A stretch of 64,000 bases of DNA from Parvibaculum sp. (GTDB taxonomy: Bacteria; Pseudomonadota; Alphaproteobacteria; Parvibaculales; Parvibaculaceae): contig JAEPQD010000001.1 of the NCBI GenBank assembly GCA_017642695.1, positions 922,764 to 986,763 on the forward strand, read 5' to 3'. The translations under genes and the position numbers were made by a program. Positions 26,005 to 36,510 of the stretch are shown in pieces. Under the pieces are notes generated by a model. The model was not told the origin of the DNA. It searched no databases and saw only the letters and a program-made list of their open reading frames with translations. Position 1 is the stretch's first letter. Every line of letters starts with the position of its first letter.

Positions 26005-26870
26005 GCCGCGAGCGCGGACCTGATCATCGTCTTAATGCTTATCGCGAAGACCTCGCGGCGGCTCATCTGCGTGGTGAGGTGCGCGCAGAGCGCTTCGCGG
26101 AAGGAGTGGACCGGCGTGTGGTTGCGCCTGTCCTGCCACTGTTGCGGCGGCCCGAGAGCGGCGCACCGATGGACACACAGCTCCTCTACGGCGAAACCTT
26201 TCGCGTCTACGAAGAAAGGAATGGATGGGCCTGGGGGCAGGCCGTTCTCGACGACTATGTCGGTTATGTCGAGGCGAAGGAACTTGTCTCGCGCCCGGCA
26301 AAGCCGACTCACATCGTGGCAGCGCTACGCACCTTTATTTATCCCAAACCCGACCTGAAGACACGTCCCGCCGTTCCCCTGTCCATGAATGCCAAGCTGA
26401 AGGTTGTCGCCGCACGCGGCAATTTCAGCGAGATCGAAGGTGGTAGCTGGGTCTTCACCGCTCATTTGGCGTCGGTCGGGTCATATGTGCGGGACTTCGT
26501 ATCGGTTGCCGAAGAATTCGTGGGTGTACCCTATCTGTGGGGCGGTCGCGATAGTCTTGGTCTCGATTGCTCCGGGCTTGTTCAGATGGCGTTGGAAAGA
26601 GCCGGGATATCGTCGCTGCGCGACACCGATATGCAGGAAACGACACTGGGGGAACCGCTGCCGGAGCCGATCGACTTTACGTCTCTCAGGCGCGGCGATC
26701 TCGTCTTCTGGAAGGGACATGTCGGTATCATGGTCGATGCCGAAAGGATGATCCACGCGAACGGATTCCATATGTCTGTCGCCGTGGAACGGCTCGACAT
26801 CGCCATGTCGCGCATAGCTCGTTCGGACGCTGGTCACGTCACCAGCATAAAGCGCCTGCCGCACCGATGA
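26001..26870 (+). CDS. NlpC/P60-family peptidase with N-terminal SH3-like domains
   Basis: A 289-residue protein. The N-terminal about 150 residues resemble paired bacterial SH3-like modules (VAPVLPLLRRPESGAPMDTQLLYGE, and VYEERNGWAWGQ). The C-terminal NlpC/P60 domain has catalytic Cys in LDCSGLVQ (about residue 191), His in GHVGIM (about 239) and a third polar residue at IHANG. These enzymes cut D-Glu-DAP or related peptide bonds of peptidoglycan or its fragments. No signal peptide is evident, so a cytoplasmic recycling role (as for dipeptidyl-peptidase VI types) fits, alongside the M17 aminopeptidase upstream. Confidence 0.87.
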   Translation: MSRERGPDHRLNAYREDLAAAHLRGEVRAERFAEGVDRRVVAPVLPLLRRPESGAPMDTQLLYGETFRVYEERNGWAWGQAVLDDYVGYVEAKELVSRPAKPTHIVAALRTFIYPKPDLKTRPAVPLSMNAKLKVVAARGNFSEIEGGSWVFTAHLASVGSYVRDFVSVAEEFVGVPYLWGGRDSLGLDCSGLVQMALERAGISSLRDTDMQETTLGEPLPEPIDFTSLRRGDLVFWKGHVGIMVDAERMIHANGFHMSVAVERLDIAMSRIARSDAGHVTSIKRLPHR

Positions 26871-26871
26871 G

Positions 26872-28500
26872 CTATTCCGAGACGACGCCCTCTGGGGCTG
26901 CCTCGAGATCGAACGCCGCCGCCATCAACGCCTTCGTGTAATCCGTTCTAGGCCGGTCGAAGATTTCCTCTGCCGTACCCGCTTCCACGACTTTTCCGTT
27001 TTTCATTACAATAATGTCGTCGGCGAGCGCCCTGACCACCTTCAGATCATGGCTGATGAAGAGGTAGGCGAGGGAATATCGCCGCTGTAGCTCGCGAAGC
27101 AGATCGACGATCTGCGCCTGCACGGACATGTCAAGCGCGCTCGTCGGTTCATCCAGCATCACGAAACGCGGTTTCAGCGCCATGGCGCGCGCTATGGCAA
27201 TGCGTTGGCGCTGGCCACCGGAAAATTCGTGCGGATAGCGATCCTGCATTTCGGGATCGAGCCCGACTTCCTTGAGGGCCTCGGAAACGCGGTGCCGTCG
27301 CTCCTCCGCGCTCAATTCCGGCTGCTGAATCTGCAGCCCTTCTCCAACGATCTGCGAAATAGACATGCGAGGGGAAAGAGAGCCGAACGGATCCTGGAAG
27401 ACGATCTGCATATCGCGACGAAGCGGGCGCATTTCCTTCGACTGGAGATCCTGTATTTTTCGTCCGTCGAAACGTATATCGCCTTCGCTCGACAATAGCC
27501 GCATCATTGCAAGACCAAGGGTGGTTTTACCCGATCCCGACTCGCCGACGACGCCGAGCGTTCGTCCTTGCCGAAGCTTGAGCGAAATACCATCGACGGC
27601 CTTTACATGACCGACTGTCCGGCGGAGAAAACCCCGCTTGATGGGGAACCATACCTTTAGATCGTCAGCTTCCATGACGACCGGCCCATCCTTCGGTGCT
27701 CCGAGCGAACGTCCGCGGGGTTCGGAGGCAAGAAGGTGCTGTGTATAGGCATGCTTCGGCGCGGAGAAGATTTCTTCGGTCGGCCCGTGTTCCACCACCT
27801 TGCCCTTGGTCATCACATAGACGCGGTCGGCCATCTTTCGGACCACACCCAGATCATGGGTGATGAGGAGAAGCGCCATCCCCATTTCACGCTTGAGGTC
27901 TGCCAGAAGCTCGAGTATCTGCGCTTGTACGGTGACGTCGAGCGCCGTCGTTGGCTCGTCGGCAATGAGCAGATCTGGTTCATTTGCCAGCGCCATGGCG
28001 ATGATTACGCGCTGACGCTGCCCGCCTGATAGCTGATGAGGATAGGCGCCAAGTCTTTCCTCGGCATTGGGGATGCCGACCCGAGTGAGGAGGTCGAGAA
28101 CACGGGCTTTCACGGCCTGCCCGCGAAGGCCCTTGTGCTCGATCAGAACCTCGCCAACTTGCTGCTCTATGGTGTGCAAAGGGTTGAGAGAGGTCAGGGG
28201 CTCCTGAAAGACCATCGTGATCTTGTTGCCGCGAATCCGGCGCATCGTCTTTTCGTCCGCGCCGACAAGGTTCTGTCCCTCGAAGAGGACTTCACCGGAG
28301 GGATGGAAGGCTTGCGGATAGGAAAGAAGCTGCATGATCGACAGAGCTGAGACGGATTTTCCAGAACCGGATTCTCCGACCAGCGCGACGGTCTCTCCAG
28401 GCTTGATATCGAAGGAGATGCGGTCGACTGCAATCGTCTCCTGCCCGTCCGTTCGGAAGCCGACCGAAAGATCCTTTACGTCTACGAGTGGTGCCCTCAT
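26872..28500 (-). CDS. yejF: Duplicated ATPase of peptide ABC transporter (YejF-like)
   Basis: A 542-residue fused ABC ATPase with two nucleotide-binding domains. The first has P-loop [12 protein letters not shown] and signature LSGGQRQRV. The second has P-loop [12 protein letters not shown] and signature FSGGQRQRI. Each carries an oligopeptide-transporter C-terminal extension. It energises the Yej-type oligopeptide importer. It is the last gene of a five-gene minus-strand operon, its ATG overlapping the yejE stop by 4 nt. It is convergent with the NlpC/P60 gene, leaving 1 nt between stops. Confidence 0.95.
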   Translation of the reverse strand: MRAPLVDVKDLSVGFRTDGQETIAVDRISFDIKPGETVALVGESGSGKSVSALSIMQLLSYPQAFHPSGEVLFEGQNLVGADEKTMRRIRGNKITMVFQEPLTSLNPLHTIEQQVGEVLIEHKGLRGQAVKARVLDLLTRVGIPNAEERLGAYPHQLSGGQRQRVIIAMALANEPDLLIADEPTTALDVTVQAQILELLADLKREMGMALLLITHDLGVVRKMADRVYVMTKGKVVEHGPTEEIFSAPKHAYTQHLLASEPRGRSLGAPKDGPVVMEADDLKVWFPIKRGFLRRTVGHVKAVDGISLKLRQGRTLGVVGESGSGKTTLGLAMMRLLSSEGDIRFDGRKIQDLQSKEMRPLRRDMQIVFQDPFGSLSPRMSISQIVGEGLQIQQPELSAEERRHRVSEALKEVGLDPEMQDRYPHEFSGGQRQRIAIARAMALKPRFVMLDEPTSALDMSVQAQIVDLLRELQRRYSLAYLFISHDLKVVRALADDIIVMKNGKVVEAGTAEEIFDRPRTDYTKALMAAAFDLEAAPEGVVSE

Positions 28501-29570
28501 CTCAGCACCTTTCTCGGATCGAACGCGTCGCGCACCGCTTCGCCTACGAAAATGAGGAGACTCAACATCACGGCGATGGCGAAAAAGCCGGTGAGTCCCA
28601 GCCAGGGCGCCTGCAGGTTTGCCTTGCCTTGCTGTAGCAATTCACCGAGCGAGGGCGAACCGGGCGGTAGCCCGAAGCCCAGAAAGTCGAGCGATGTGAG
28701 CGTGGTGATGGAAGCGTTGAGAATGAACGGCATGAAGGTAAGCGTTGCTACCATCGCGTTCGGTAGCAGATGCCGGAACATGATTTTTGAATTGGATAAC
28801 CCCATCGCGCGGGCAGCGTTCACATACTCGAAATTGCGCGCGCGTAGGAATTCCGCTCTCACCACGCCGACAAGCGCTACCCATGAAAAGAGCAGCATGA
28901 TGCCGAGCAATATCCAGAAACTGGGCTCAATGATCGATGCGATAATGATTAGAAGGTAGAGTTGTGGCACGCTGGTCCAGATTTCGATGAACCTCTGGAA
29001 GAGAAGGTCCGTCCAGCCGCCGAAATACCCTTGCACTGCGCCTGCTGCGACACCGATCACGGACGAAAGAGCTGTCAATGTGAGGCCGAAGAGTACGGAA
29101 ATCCGGAAGCCGTATATGAGGCGTGCCGTCACGTCGCGGCCCTGGTCATCCGTGCCTAACCAGTTTTCGCCGGAAGGTGGCGCGGGGGCGGGCACCGGCA
29201 GGTCGAGATTGATCGTTCGGTAGGAATACTCGACCAGCGGCCAGATCATGAAGCCACCGGCCTCGTGGATCAGGTCTTTCACGAAGGGATCGCGGTAATC
29301 CGCTTCGGTTTCGAAGTCGCCGCCAAAAGCCGTTTCCGGATACGAAACGAGCACCGGAAAGTAGAGGTCGCCCCTATAGGTGAGCACTAGTGGTTTGTCA
29401 TTTGCGATGAATTCCGCAAAGAGCGAGAGAAAGAACAGAACACCGAAAACCCACAGGCTCCAGTAGCCGCGTTTGTTCGCCTTGAAGTTGCGCCAGCGCC
29501 GCTGATTGATCGGGCTCATGGGTTTGGAACGGAAGCCGGGAAAGGGCAGCGAGAGGAACGACATCGTCAT
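28497..29570 (-). CDS. yejE: Peptide ABC transporter permease (YejE-like)
   Basis: A 357-residue DppC/OppC-family permease. The N-terminal segment includes a basic leader, TM1 (YWSLWVFGVLFFLSLFAEF) and a periplasmic loop. It is followed by the BPD_transp_1 domain with the conserved GTDDQGRDVTARLIYG and the EAA-like loop EYVNAARAMGLSNSKIMFRHLLPNA. The long loop between TM1 and the core is a YejE trait. It pairs with YejB in the membrane. Confidence 0.95.
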   Translation of the reverse strand: MTMSFLSLPFPGFRSKPMSPINQRRWRNFKANKRGYWSLWVFGVLFFLSLFAEFIANDKPLVLTYRGDLYFPVLVSYPETAFGGDFETEADYRDPFVKDLIHEAGGFMIWPLVEYSYRTINLDLPVPAPAPPSGENWLGTDDQGRDVTARLIYGFRISVLFGLTLTALSSVIGVAAGAVQGYFGGWTDLLFQRFIEIWTSVPQLYLLIIIASIIEPSFWILLGIMLLFSWVALVGVVRAEFLRARNFEYVNAARAMGLSNSKIMFRHLLPNAMVATLTFMPFILNASITTLTSLDFLGFGLPPGSPSLGELLQQGKANLQAPWLGLTGFFAIAVMLSLLIFVGEAVRDAFDPRKVLR

Positions 29571-29571
29571 C

Positions 29572-30681
29572 TCAGACCTCCCTCGTCTCGAAATCGATTC
29601 GCGGGTCGACCCAGGTATAGGTGAGGTCGGAGATGAGCGTCATCACGAGGCCAAGAAGGCCGAAAATGTAGAGCGTTGCGAAGACAACGGGATAATCGCG
29701 GTTGACGATCGACTCGAATGAAAGAAGCCCGAGCCCGTCGAGTGAGAATATCTGCTCTATGAGAAGCGACCCGGTGAAGAACGCGCCGATGAAAGCGCCC
29801 GGGAAACCTGCAATGATGATGAGCATGGCGTTGCGAAAGACGTGCCCGTAAAGCACCTGGTTCTCGGATAGACCCTTTGCGCGGGCGGTCATTACATATT
29901 GTTTCTTGATCTCGTCCAGAAAGGAGTTCTTCGTGAGAAGACTCGTTGTCGCAAATGCGCCGATCACCATGGCCGTTACCGGCAGGATTATGTGCCAGAG
30001 ATAATCTACTATCTTGCGCGCGACGCTGAAGGTTTCCCAACCGTCGGAAGTCAGACCGCGCAATGGAAAGATTGACCAGTATGATCCGCCCGAGAAGAGA
30101 ACGATCAGGAACACGGCAAACAGGAATCCGGGCACTGCATAGCCGATGATGATTGCACCGCTTGTCCATGTATCGAACGGCGTTCCGTCGCGGATGGCCT
30201 TCTTGATACCGAGCGGTATCGAGATGAGATAGGTGATGAGTGTGGTCCACAGGCCGAGCGAAATGGAAACCGGAAGTTTTTCCGCGATGAGACTGAGAAC
30301 GCTCACATCCCGGAAATAACTTTCCCCGAAATCGAAGCGCGCGTAGTCCCAGATCATCTTTGCGAACCGCTCATGCGCGGGTTTGTCGAAGCCAAACTGT
30401 TTTTCGAGCGACTTGATGAATTCGGGATCGAGACCTTGCGCGCCGCGATACTTGCTGTTGATCGAATTGTCCGCGCCCGACATTTGCGCCTGTGTCGCGA
30501 AATCACCGCTTCCCGATCCGCCGATCCGGGCCGTGGCCGACACCTCTGTGCCCTGCAACTGTGCGATGATTCTCTCGACGGGTCCGCCCGGCGCAAACTG
30601 GATGAGGATGAAGCTGACGATCATGATCCCGAGAATCGTCGGGATCATCAGCAGCAGACGGCGCAGAATATAGGCAGACAT
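29572..30681 (-). CDS. yejB: Peptide ABC transporter permease (YejB-like)
   Basis: A 369-residue DppB/OppB-family permease. The start [20 protein letters not shown] at 30681 is the classical N-terminus. A 30912 start would add an unrelated basic stretch. A YejB-type insertion follows TM1 (about residues 45-115, with [18 protein letters not shown]). The EAA-like loop reads [24 protein letters not shown]. It sits between the second substrate-binding protein (7 nt gap) and yejE (1 nt gap). Confidence 0.95.
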   Translation of the reverse strand: MSAYILRRLLLMIPTILGIMIVSFILIQFAPGGPVERIIAQLQGTEVSATARIGGSGSGDFATQAQMSGADNSINSKYRGAQGLDPEFIKSLEKQFGFDKPAHERFAKMIWDYARFDFGESYFRDVSVLSLIAEKLPVSISLGLWTTLITYLISIPLGIKKAIRDGTPFDTWTSGAIIIGYAVPGFLFAVFLIVLFSGGSYWSIFPLRGLTSDGWETFSVARKIVDYLWHIILPVTAMVIGAFATTSLLTKNSFLDEIKKQYVMTARAKGLSENQVLYGHVFRNAMLIIIAGFPGAFIGAFFTGSLLIEQIFSLDGLGLLSFESIVNRDYPVVFATLYIFGLLGLVMTLISDLTYTWVDPRIDFETREV

Positions 30682-30688
30682 GGGCTCG

Positions 30689-32563
30689 TCAGTCCTTCGG
30701 GCCGGTGGTCTTTGTCTTCTCTGCGTCGGCCCACCATGTCGTGATGACGCCGCGATGGTATTTGGGCTTTGTCTCTGGCCAGGCGAATCTATCCCAGAAC
30801 GCGAGATGGTGTACGTTCTTGTGCCATTGCGGAATCCAGTAGTGCCCCGCGCGCAGCACCCTGTCGAGTGCCCGCGCAGCCACTTCTTGGTATTCTCGTG
30901 TGGGCGCGGCAATCACTTTCTCGACGAGATCATCAATCGCGGGGTTCGCGATGCCCGAGAGGTTGCGGCTACCTGGAAGGGCGGCGAACTCGCTCGTCCA
31001 GTAGCTCCGCATCTCGATCCCGGGTGTCAGACCCAGCGAATAGCGTTGCATCACCACATCGAAGTCGTAGTTGTCGCGACGCTGCTGATATTGCGCGGAA
31101 TCGATCTGCCGCATCGTCGCTTCTACACCCAGCAACTCGAGGTTTTTCACGAGGGGGGCTGTAAGCCTTTCGATCATCGGGTCGTTGTCGAGGAATTCGA
31201 CGGTGAGAACTTCGCCGTGCCCGTTGCGCCGTGCCCCGTTCTGGATTGTCCAGCCTGCTTCCTCGAGAAGTTTCGCGGCTCTCCGCAGCAGCCGGCGGTC
31301 CTGTCCGGAACCATCACTTTCTGGTGGTGTCACGGCGGGGCCGAAAATCTCTTTGGGCAGTTCGCTCCGCCATGGCTCCAGAAGTTCGAGTTCCTCTTCG
31401 CTGGGCAGGCCTTCCGCTTTCATCGGCGAATTCTCGAAATAGCTCTCCGTCCGTTTATAGATGCCATAGAAGATGTTTTTGTTCGTCCACTCGAAGTCGA
31501 AAGCGAGGCCAAGTGCTTCGCGCACGCGCCTGTCCTTGAATTTCTCGCGCCGTGTATTGAGAAACCAACCCTGGGCGCCTGAGGGCGTGTCGTCGGGCAG
31601 CGTTTGCAGCTTCACGCGCCCGTCGCTCACCGCAGGGAAGTTGTATTCGGTGGCCCAGACCTTCGAGGTGAATTCCTCGCGGAAGAGATAGCCGCCTGCC
31701 TTGAACGACTCGAACTGCGCCGTACGATCACGGAAATATTCGAAGCGGATTCGATCGAAGTTCCAGTGGCCGACATTGACGGGCAGATCCTTTGCCCAGT
31801 AATCCGTCATGCGCTCATAGGTGATGGAGCGCGCAGCACGAAAGTCGCCGATCCGGTAGGGACCGCTGCCGAGGGGCGGAGTCAATGAGGCGTCGAAGTC
31901 ATTCGCGGTATAGAACACCTTCGAGAAGATCGGCAGCACTTGCGCGATGAAAAGCGGCAGATCCCGCGTCTGCTTTCCGGTGAAACGAATATCGATTGTT
32001 GCGGCATCGCGCGCTTCAACGGCTTCCATTTCACGAAGATTCTGCGCAATGAGGGGATGCCCCTTTTCCTTCAGTAGCGAGAAGGAGAAGGCAACATCCT
32101 CGGCAGTCAGCGGTGTACCGTCATGGAAGCGCGCGTCGCCGCGCAGGTGGAAGGTCAGTGTATTGCCACTGTCACTTGCCTCGACGCTTTCCGCGACCAA
32201 CCCGTAAACCGCGTCAGGTTCGTCGAAGGCGCGCACCATCAACGTGTCGAAGACGAGATCGAGGCCCTGCGGCGCTGTGCCTTTCAATATGTATCCGTTC
32301 AGCGTGTCGAACGTATAGAACGAAGCATTGAAGGCTGCCGTCGGGCCGATCTGGGAAAAGGTACCACCCTTCGGCGCTTGCGGATTTACATAGTCGAAAT
32401 GTGCGAAATCTTCTCGGTACTTCAGCTCGCCAAAGATGGACATGCCATGACGGCGCTCGCCCGTTGCCGCGCGGGCATGGCGCAGCGGACCGAAGCTTGC
32501 GGCCAGTGCGCCGCCACCGAGCGCGAACACCTCTCGCCGCGAGAAACGGAAAACCGACGTCAT
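30689..32563 (-). CDS. yejA: Peptide ABC transporter substrate-binding protein with Tat-like signal
   Basis: A 624-residue family 5 (SBP_bac_5) extracellular solute-binding protein of YejA type. The N-terminus [18 protein letters not shown] with SRREVF and a following Ala/Gly-rich core is a twin-arginine-type signal, cleaved near HARAAT. Conserved YejA features are [23 protein letters not shown], and [25 protein letters not shown]. The ATG (32563) overlaps the stop of the upstream paralogue by 4 nt, so the two binding proteins are translationally coupled. It feeds peptides to YejBEF. The gene symbol fits the family, though two copies exist here. Confidence 0.93.
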   Translation of the reverse strand: MTSVFRFSRREVFALGGGALAASFGPLRHARAATGERRHGMSIFGELKYREDFAHFDYVNPQAPKGGTFSQIGPTAAFNASFYTFDTLNGYILKGTAPQGLDLVFDTLMVRAFDEPDAVYGLVAESVEASDSGNTLTFHLRGDARFHDGTPLTAEDVAFSFSLLKEKGHPLIAQNLREMEAVEARDAATIDIRFTGKQTRDLPLFIAQVLPIFSKVFYTANDFDASLTPPLGSGPYRIGDFRAARSITYERMTDYWAKDLPVNVGHWNFDRIRFEYFRDRTAQFESFKAGGYLFREEFTSKVWATEYNFPAVSDGRVKLQTLPDDTPSGAQGWFLNTRREKFKDRRVREALGLAFDFEWTNKNIFYGIYKRTESYFENSPMKAEGLPSEEELELLEPWRSELPKEIFGPAVTPPESDGSGQDRRLLRRAAKLLEEAGWTIQNGARRNGHGEVLTVEFLDNDPMIERLTAPLVKNLELLGVEATMRQIDSAQYQQRRDNYDFDVVMQRYSLGLTPGIEMRSYWTSEFAALPGSRNLSGIANPAIDDLVEKVIAAPTREYQEVAARALDRVLRAGHYWIPQWHKNVHHLAFWDRFAWPETKPKYHRGVITTWWADAEKTKTTGPKD

Positions 32564-34548
32564 TCCGCTTCGTCCGGCTTGGGCGCCGGTGTAGGCGCTT
32601 CTTTGTCCATCCACCAGATCGCGGGGAAGCCGGTCGAATAGGGGGGCATGTTTTCGGGATGTTTCAGCCGCGACCAGTAGGCGAGCCGGTGATAGGACAG
32701 GTGCCATTGCGGCACGACGTAATGCCCGGCGAGGAGAACGCGGTCGAGCGCGTGTGTCGCTGCGATTAGCTCCTTTCGGCTTGTCGCATAGATCACGCGG
32801 TCGATCAGCTTCTCTATGACGGGATCGCAAATACCGATCACGTTGCGGCTACCGGGGGCTTCGGCTGCGTCACAGCCCCAGAAATCTCTTTGTTCATTGC
32901 CCGGCGACAACGATTGCGGAAAGGTCTGGACGATGATGTCGAAATCGCGGTTATCGACGCGGTTCTGGTATTGCGCGGTATCTACGGGCCGTATCGTCGC
33001 TGCGATGCCGAGCCTTTTCAGTGATTGTATGTAAGGCGCTACCACGCGCTCGAACGTTGGCTGACCGATGAGAAACTCGACGGTCATGACCTCTCCCTCG
33101 CTGTTGGTCAGTTTGCCGTCCTTCACGGTCCATCCTGCTTCCTCGAGGAGGCGCGTGGCCTTGCGCAGGTTCGCGCGGTTGTTCCCGCTGCCGTCCGTTT
33201 TAGGGACTTCGTAGGGTTCGGTGAAGATTTCCGGCGGCAGACTTTCTTCATGCTCCTTGAGGATAGTGAGCTCTCGCCCTTCCGGCAGGCCGCCGGAAGC
33301 GAGTTCCGAATTGGCGAAATAGCTGTCGGTGCGCCGATACTGTCCGTAAAAGAGGTTCTTGTTCATCCACTCGAAATCGAACGCCCAGTTGAAGGCTTCG
33401 CGCACGCGCGGGTCCTGGAACTTTCCGCGCCGGATATTGAAGGCGAAGCTCTGCATCCCAGCCGCATTTTCATCCGGGATCTCTGCTTTTATGAGATTAC
33501 CCTTCCGAACCGAGGCAACGTCGTATTCCGTCGCCCAGTCTTTCGCACTGTTTTCCATGCGGAAGTCGACGCGGTCGCCTTTCAGCGCCTGCAGCGCCAC
33601 GGTGGTATCGCGGTAATATTCGAAGCGCACTTTCCCGAAATTGTTCGTGCCAACATTTACCGGCAAATCCTTCGCCCAGTAGTCCGCCACACGTTCATAG
33701 GTGATCGAGCGGCCCGGAGAGACATCGGCAATACGGTAAGGTCCGCTGCCAAGTGGCGGCTCGAGCGTCGTCTCGGAGAAAACACGCTGCTCGCCCTTCG
33801 CGGTCTTGCCTGTCCAGTAATGTTCTGGCAGCACGGGTAACTGGCCGACGATTAGCGGCAACTCACGGTTGCCGGTCTGGTTGAAGGTGAACGTCACTTC
33901 GTGTTCGGCTGTCTTCTCCGCGTTCACCACATTCGCGTAGTAGGCGTTGTAGAAGGGATGATTCTTCTTCAGCGTTTCGAATGTCCAGATGACGTCGTCG
34001 GGGGTGATCTTCTCGCCGTCGTGCCAACGCGCCTGCGGGCGCAGCGTGTAGGTGACGGACGAAAAATCCTTCGGATGGCGAACGCTTTCGGCTACGAGGC
34101 CGTACTCGCTTGCCGGTTCGTCGAGGCTCGACGTCATCAGCGTATCGTAGATCAGGTTGATGCCTGCAGCGGCCTGACCCTTCACGATGAAACCGTTCAG
34201 GCTATCGAAGCTGCCAAACGCACCATATCGGACTTCCCCGCCTTTCGGCGCTTCGGGGTTCACATAGTCGAAATGGCGAAAGTCGGGGCCATATTTCAGC
34301 TCGCCGAAAAGCGATGACCCATGGCGCGGAATCTCGGGGTCGAAGTCGTCTGCCGCGTCTGCCGCCGCAATGACCTCTGTTGGCCGCTCCGTCCTGTCCG
34401 TGTTTTCCGGCGGCGCAGCCGCTTCCGCGGTTTCGCTCTGGCGAGCCGTATCGGCAGACGTCTCTGGATCGGAATTTGCCGCGAAATAGAGGATTACCGC
34501 TGCTGCCGCGATCAGGACGGCCACTGTGCCAAGCACAGGCTTGGTCAT
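32560..34548 (-). CDS. Second YejA-like substrate-binding protein with N-terminal membrane segment
   Basis: A 662-residue SBP_bac_5 protein paralogous to the next gene. They share the motifs [34 protein letters not shown] and AFDFEWMNKNLFYGQYRRTDSYF. The N-terminus is a Sec-type or uncleaved hydrophobic segment (about residues 5-25, VLGTVAVLIAAAAVILYFAA). An acidic/Ala/Pro-rich linker of about 60 residues follows before the binding domain, suggesting a tethered lipid-free anchor. This is the first gene of the yej operon. The ATG at 34548 has a GAGGG SD, and an upstream start at 34632 looks non-coding. Confidence 0.92.
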   Translation of the reverse strand: MTKPVLGTVAVLIAAAAVILYFAANSDPETSADTARQSETAEAAAPPENTDRTERPTEVIAAADAADDFDPEIPRHGSSLFGELKYGPDFRHFDYVNPEAPKGGEVRYGAFGSFDSLNGFIVKGQAAAGINLIYDTLMTSSLDEPASEYGLVAESVRHPKDFSSVTYTLRPQARWHDGEKITPDDVIWTFETLKKNHPFYNAYYANVVNAEKTAEHEVTFTFNQTGNRELPLIVGQLPVLPEHYWTGKTAKGEQRVFSETTLEPPLGSGPYRIADVSPGRSITYERVADYWAKDLPVNVGTNNFGKVRFEYYRDTTVALQALKGDRVDFRMENSAKDWATEYDVASVRKGNLIKAEIPDENAAGMQSFAFNIRRGKFQDPRVREAFNWAFDFEWMNKNLFYGQYRRTDSYFANSELASGGLPEGRELTILKEHEESLPPEIFTEPYEVPKTDGSGNNRANLRKATRLLEEAGWTVKDGKLTNSEGEVMTVEFLIGQPTFERVVAPYIQSLKRLGIAATIRPVDTAQYQNRVDNRDFDIIVQTFPQSLSPGNEQRDFWGCDAAEAPGSRNVIGICDPVIEKLIDRVIYATSRKELIAATHALDRVLLAGHYVVPQWHLSYHRLAYWSRLKHPENMPPYSTGFPAIWWMDKEAPTPAPKPDEAE

Positions 34549-34720
34549 GAACCCTCGCACACTTTCTCTCCCTCTTGTCCGGCCGACGAGACGACACCGG
34601 ACATGTCGGGCCGCCGTGCCGCGCCCCCTCAAATCGCCTCTTATTGTGCCCCGTTTTATCCGTTTATGCGCATTAAAACAAAGTCATCGGCCGGATCGGT
34701 GTTGCCGAGGACCTCCAGAT

Positions 34721-34754
34721 AAGAAAAACGCGCCCGGGTGTCTCCGGGCGCGTT
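34721..34754 (-). terminator. Terminator after the cytochrome c gene (minus strand)
   Basis: 11-bp stem AACGCGCCCGG / CCGGGCGCGTT with a 6-nt loop. On the minus strand it is followed by a T-rich run (complement of AAGAAAAA). It lies 24 bp past the cytochrome c stop. Confidence 0.8.
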
Positions 34755-34777
34755 CCAGAATCTGGCCTTCAGCGGGC

Positions 34778-35419
34778 TTATTCGTTCTCGCTCGCTGCAG
34801 CTTCTCCTTCTTCGGCTGCAGGGGCTTCTTCCCCTTCTGCCGCGGCGCCTTCGTCACCGCTGTCGGAAGCTTCCTCGGCGGGCGGTTCGGGCAGCGGCTT
34901 GTTGGAGCCGAGCGTATTCAGATAGACGAGCAGGTCGGCGCGCTCCTGCGGCTTCTTGATACCGGCGAAACTCATCGCTGTGCCGGGCAGGTAGCCGCGC
35001 GGATCCTCGATGAAATGGAATAGTTCCTCGAAGTTCCAGGGCTCGCCGCTCTTTTCCTGCATGGCGGAGGAATAACCGAAGCCGGCCATATGCGCGTGAG
35101 ACGCGCCGACGATGCCGTAGAGGTTCGGCCCGATGCGCGCAGCGCCGCCCTGTTCGAAGGTGTGGCAAGCCGTGCATTTCTTTGCCGCCTTTTCGCCTCG
35201 GGCCGGATCGGCCTGGGCGAGTAACGTCGCCAGCGGCACTTCCTTTTCGGGTTCCGCCGCTGCGCCGCCTTCACCCGCTTCCATCTCCGCGACGGGGTAG
35301 GCCTGCGGATCAGCTTTTTCCGGGTGATAGAACGTGTCGGCCAGGATCGACACAGTCAGTACAAAAAGGACGGAACCGAGCACCGCGCCCGCAAACTTGT
35401 TGAATTCGAATGAGTCCAT
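34778..35419 (-). CDS. Membrane-anchored cytochrome c (CycM-like)
   Basis: A 213-residue class I c-type cytochrome. An uncleaved N-terminal TM anchor (residues about 8-27) and a Pro/Glu-rich linker precede the haem domain, with CTACH (haem binding, about residue 82), IGPNLYGIVG, and the distal Met in PGTAMSFAG. A strongly acidic, Ala/Glu-rich tail of about 45 residues follows, unusual among c552-type proteins. CycM-like proteins carry electrons from the bc1 complex to cytochrome oxidase in the periplasm. The neighbouring kdsB and pheA reproduce a gene order I associate with Hyphomicrobiales. Confidence 0.9.
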   Translation of the reverse strand: MDSFEFNKFAGAVLGSVLFVLTVSILADTFYHPEKADPQAYPVAEMEAGEGGAAAEPEKEVPLATLLAQADPARGEKAAKKCTACHTFEQGGAARIGPNLYGIVGASHAHMAGFGYSSAMQEKSGEPWNFEELFHFIEDPRGYLPGTAMSFAGIKKPQERADLLVYLNTLGSNKPLPEPPAEEASDSGDEGAAAEGEEAPAAEEGEAAASENE

Positions 35420-35730
35420 TGGCTCCTGCTCCGGCCGGTTCGTTGATAGATCGGCGGGGCGCGGCCTCTATACAAACGAGACCGCATAAAAACGTGCGTT
35501 CCGCCCTTCAGAAAGGCCCCCGCGGAATTGGCGCGGAGATTAGCCGCTTCCGCCGCCGTGCCGCAAGCCGTATAAGAGCGCCAAATCCGCATGTATCAAG
35601 GAAAAATGCCCGGTGTGGACGAAGCGTTGCGCTCACTTAGCCTAAGCCTGAGAAAACGCTTGTTCCGGTTGCGGCGATCCGCCGCACCGTGGTCTCGTGA
35701 CGTCGGGGCGGTCCAGAGGGGTGAGAACAG
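35420..35730. other. 311-bp divergent intergenic region, cytochrome c / kdsB
   Basis: No coding region or RNA seen. On the minus strand TATAGA (complement of 35467-35472) could be a -10 for the cytochrome gene but lacks a good -35. The kdsB ATG has a GGGGTGAG SD region. Otherwise nothing notable. Confidence 0.5.
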
Positions 35731-36510
35731 ATGACCGATCCGGCCAGAAATTCGGCACGGGATCCTGCGGGGCATCCGCTCGTGGTGATTCCTGCCCGCA
35801 TGGCGTCTACGCGCCTCCCCGGCAAACCGCTCGCAGATATCTGTGGGGCGCCGATGATTGTGCAGGTCTGGCGTCGCGCCATGGAGGCGCAGATCGGCCG
35901 GGTTGTCGTTGCCGCGGCAGAGGCTGAAATAGCCGAAGCCGTGCGGGCGGCCGGGGGCGAGGCCGTCCTCACTGATCCGGGCCTTCCTTCGGGGTCCGAC
36001 CGTGTCTGGCAGGCCGTGTGCAGCGTGGATCCGGAAGGACGCCATTCGATCATCCTCAATGTTCAGGGCGACCTTCCCACACTCGACCCAACTCTCATCC
36101 GCACCGCCTACGACGCCCTCATTCGTCCCGGTGCCGATATCTCGACGCTCGCGGCCGCGATCTCGGTTGAAGAAGAACGCACCAGCCCGGACGTGGTGAA
36201 GGCCGTCTGCGCATTCGATGGCACCACCGCTCTCGCTCGAGCGCTTTATTTCACCCGTGCCACCGCTCCCTGGGGCGAGGGCCCGCTCTATCACCATATC
36301 GGTCTCTATGGTTATCGCCGCGAGGCTCTCGCGCGTTTCGTCTCGCTGCCACCTTCGCCGCTCGAAAAGCGCGAAAAACTGGAACAGCTGCGCGCGCTGG
36401 AGGCGGGCATGGCGATAGAAGTTGCACTCGTTGACACTGTTCCCCTCGGTGTCGATACTCCCGCCGACCTTGAAAAGGCCCGAGCGGCGCTTTCCCGGAG
36501 ATCCGTGTGA
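35731..36510 (+). CDS. kdsB: 3-deoxy-manno-octulosonate cytidylyltransferase (CMP-KDO synthetase)
   Basis: A 259-residue enzyme making CMP-KDO for lipid A core assembly, which implies a KDO-containing LPS. The nucleotide-binding start [22 protein letters not shown] is canonical. Further motifs are [24 protein letters not shown] (Asp for Mg2+), [37 protein letters not shown] and [14 protein letters not shown]. The N-terminus carries about 15 extra polar residues. The stop codon overlaps the pheA start. Confidence 0.96.
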   Translation: MTDPARNSARDPAGHPLVVIPARMASTRLPGKPLADICGAPMIVQVWRRAMEAQIGRVVVAAAEAEIAEAVRAAGGEAVLTDPGLPSGSDRVWQAVCSVDPEGRHSIILNVQGDLPTLDPTLIRTAYDALIRPGADISTLAAAISVEEERTSPDVVKAVCAFDGTTALARALYFTRATAPWGEGPLYHHIGLYGYRREALARFVSLPPSPLEKREKLEQLRALEAGMAIEVALVDTVPLGVDTPADLEKARAALSRRSV

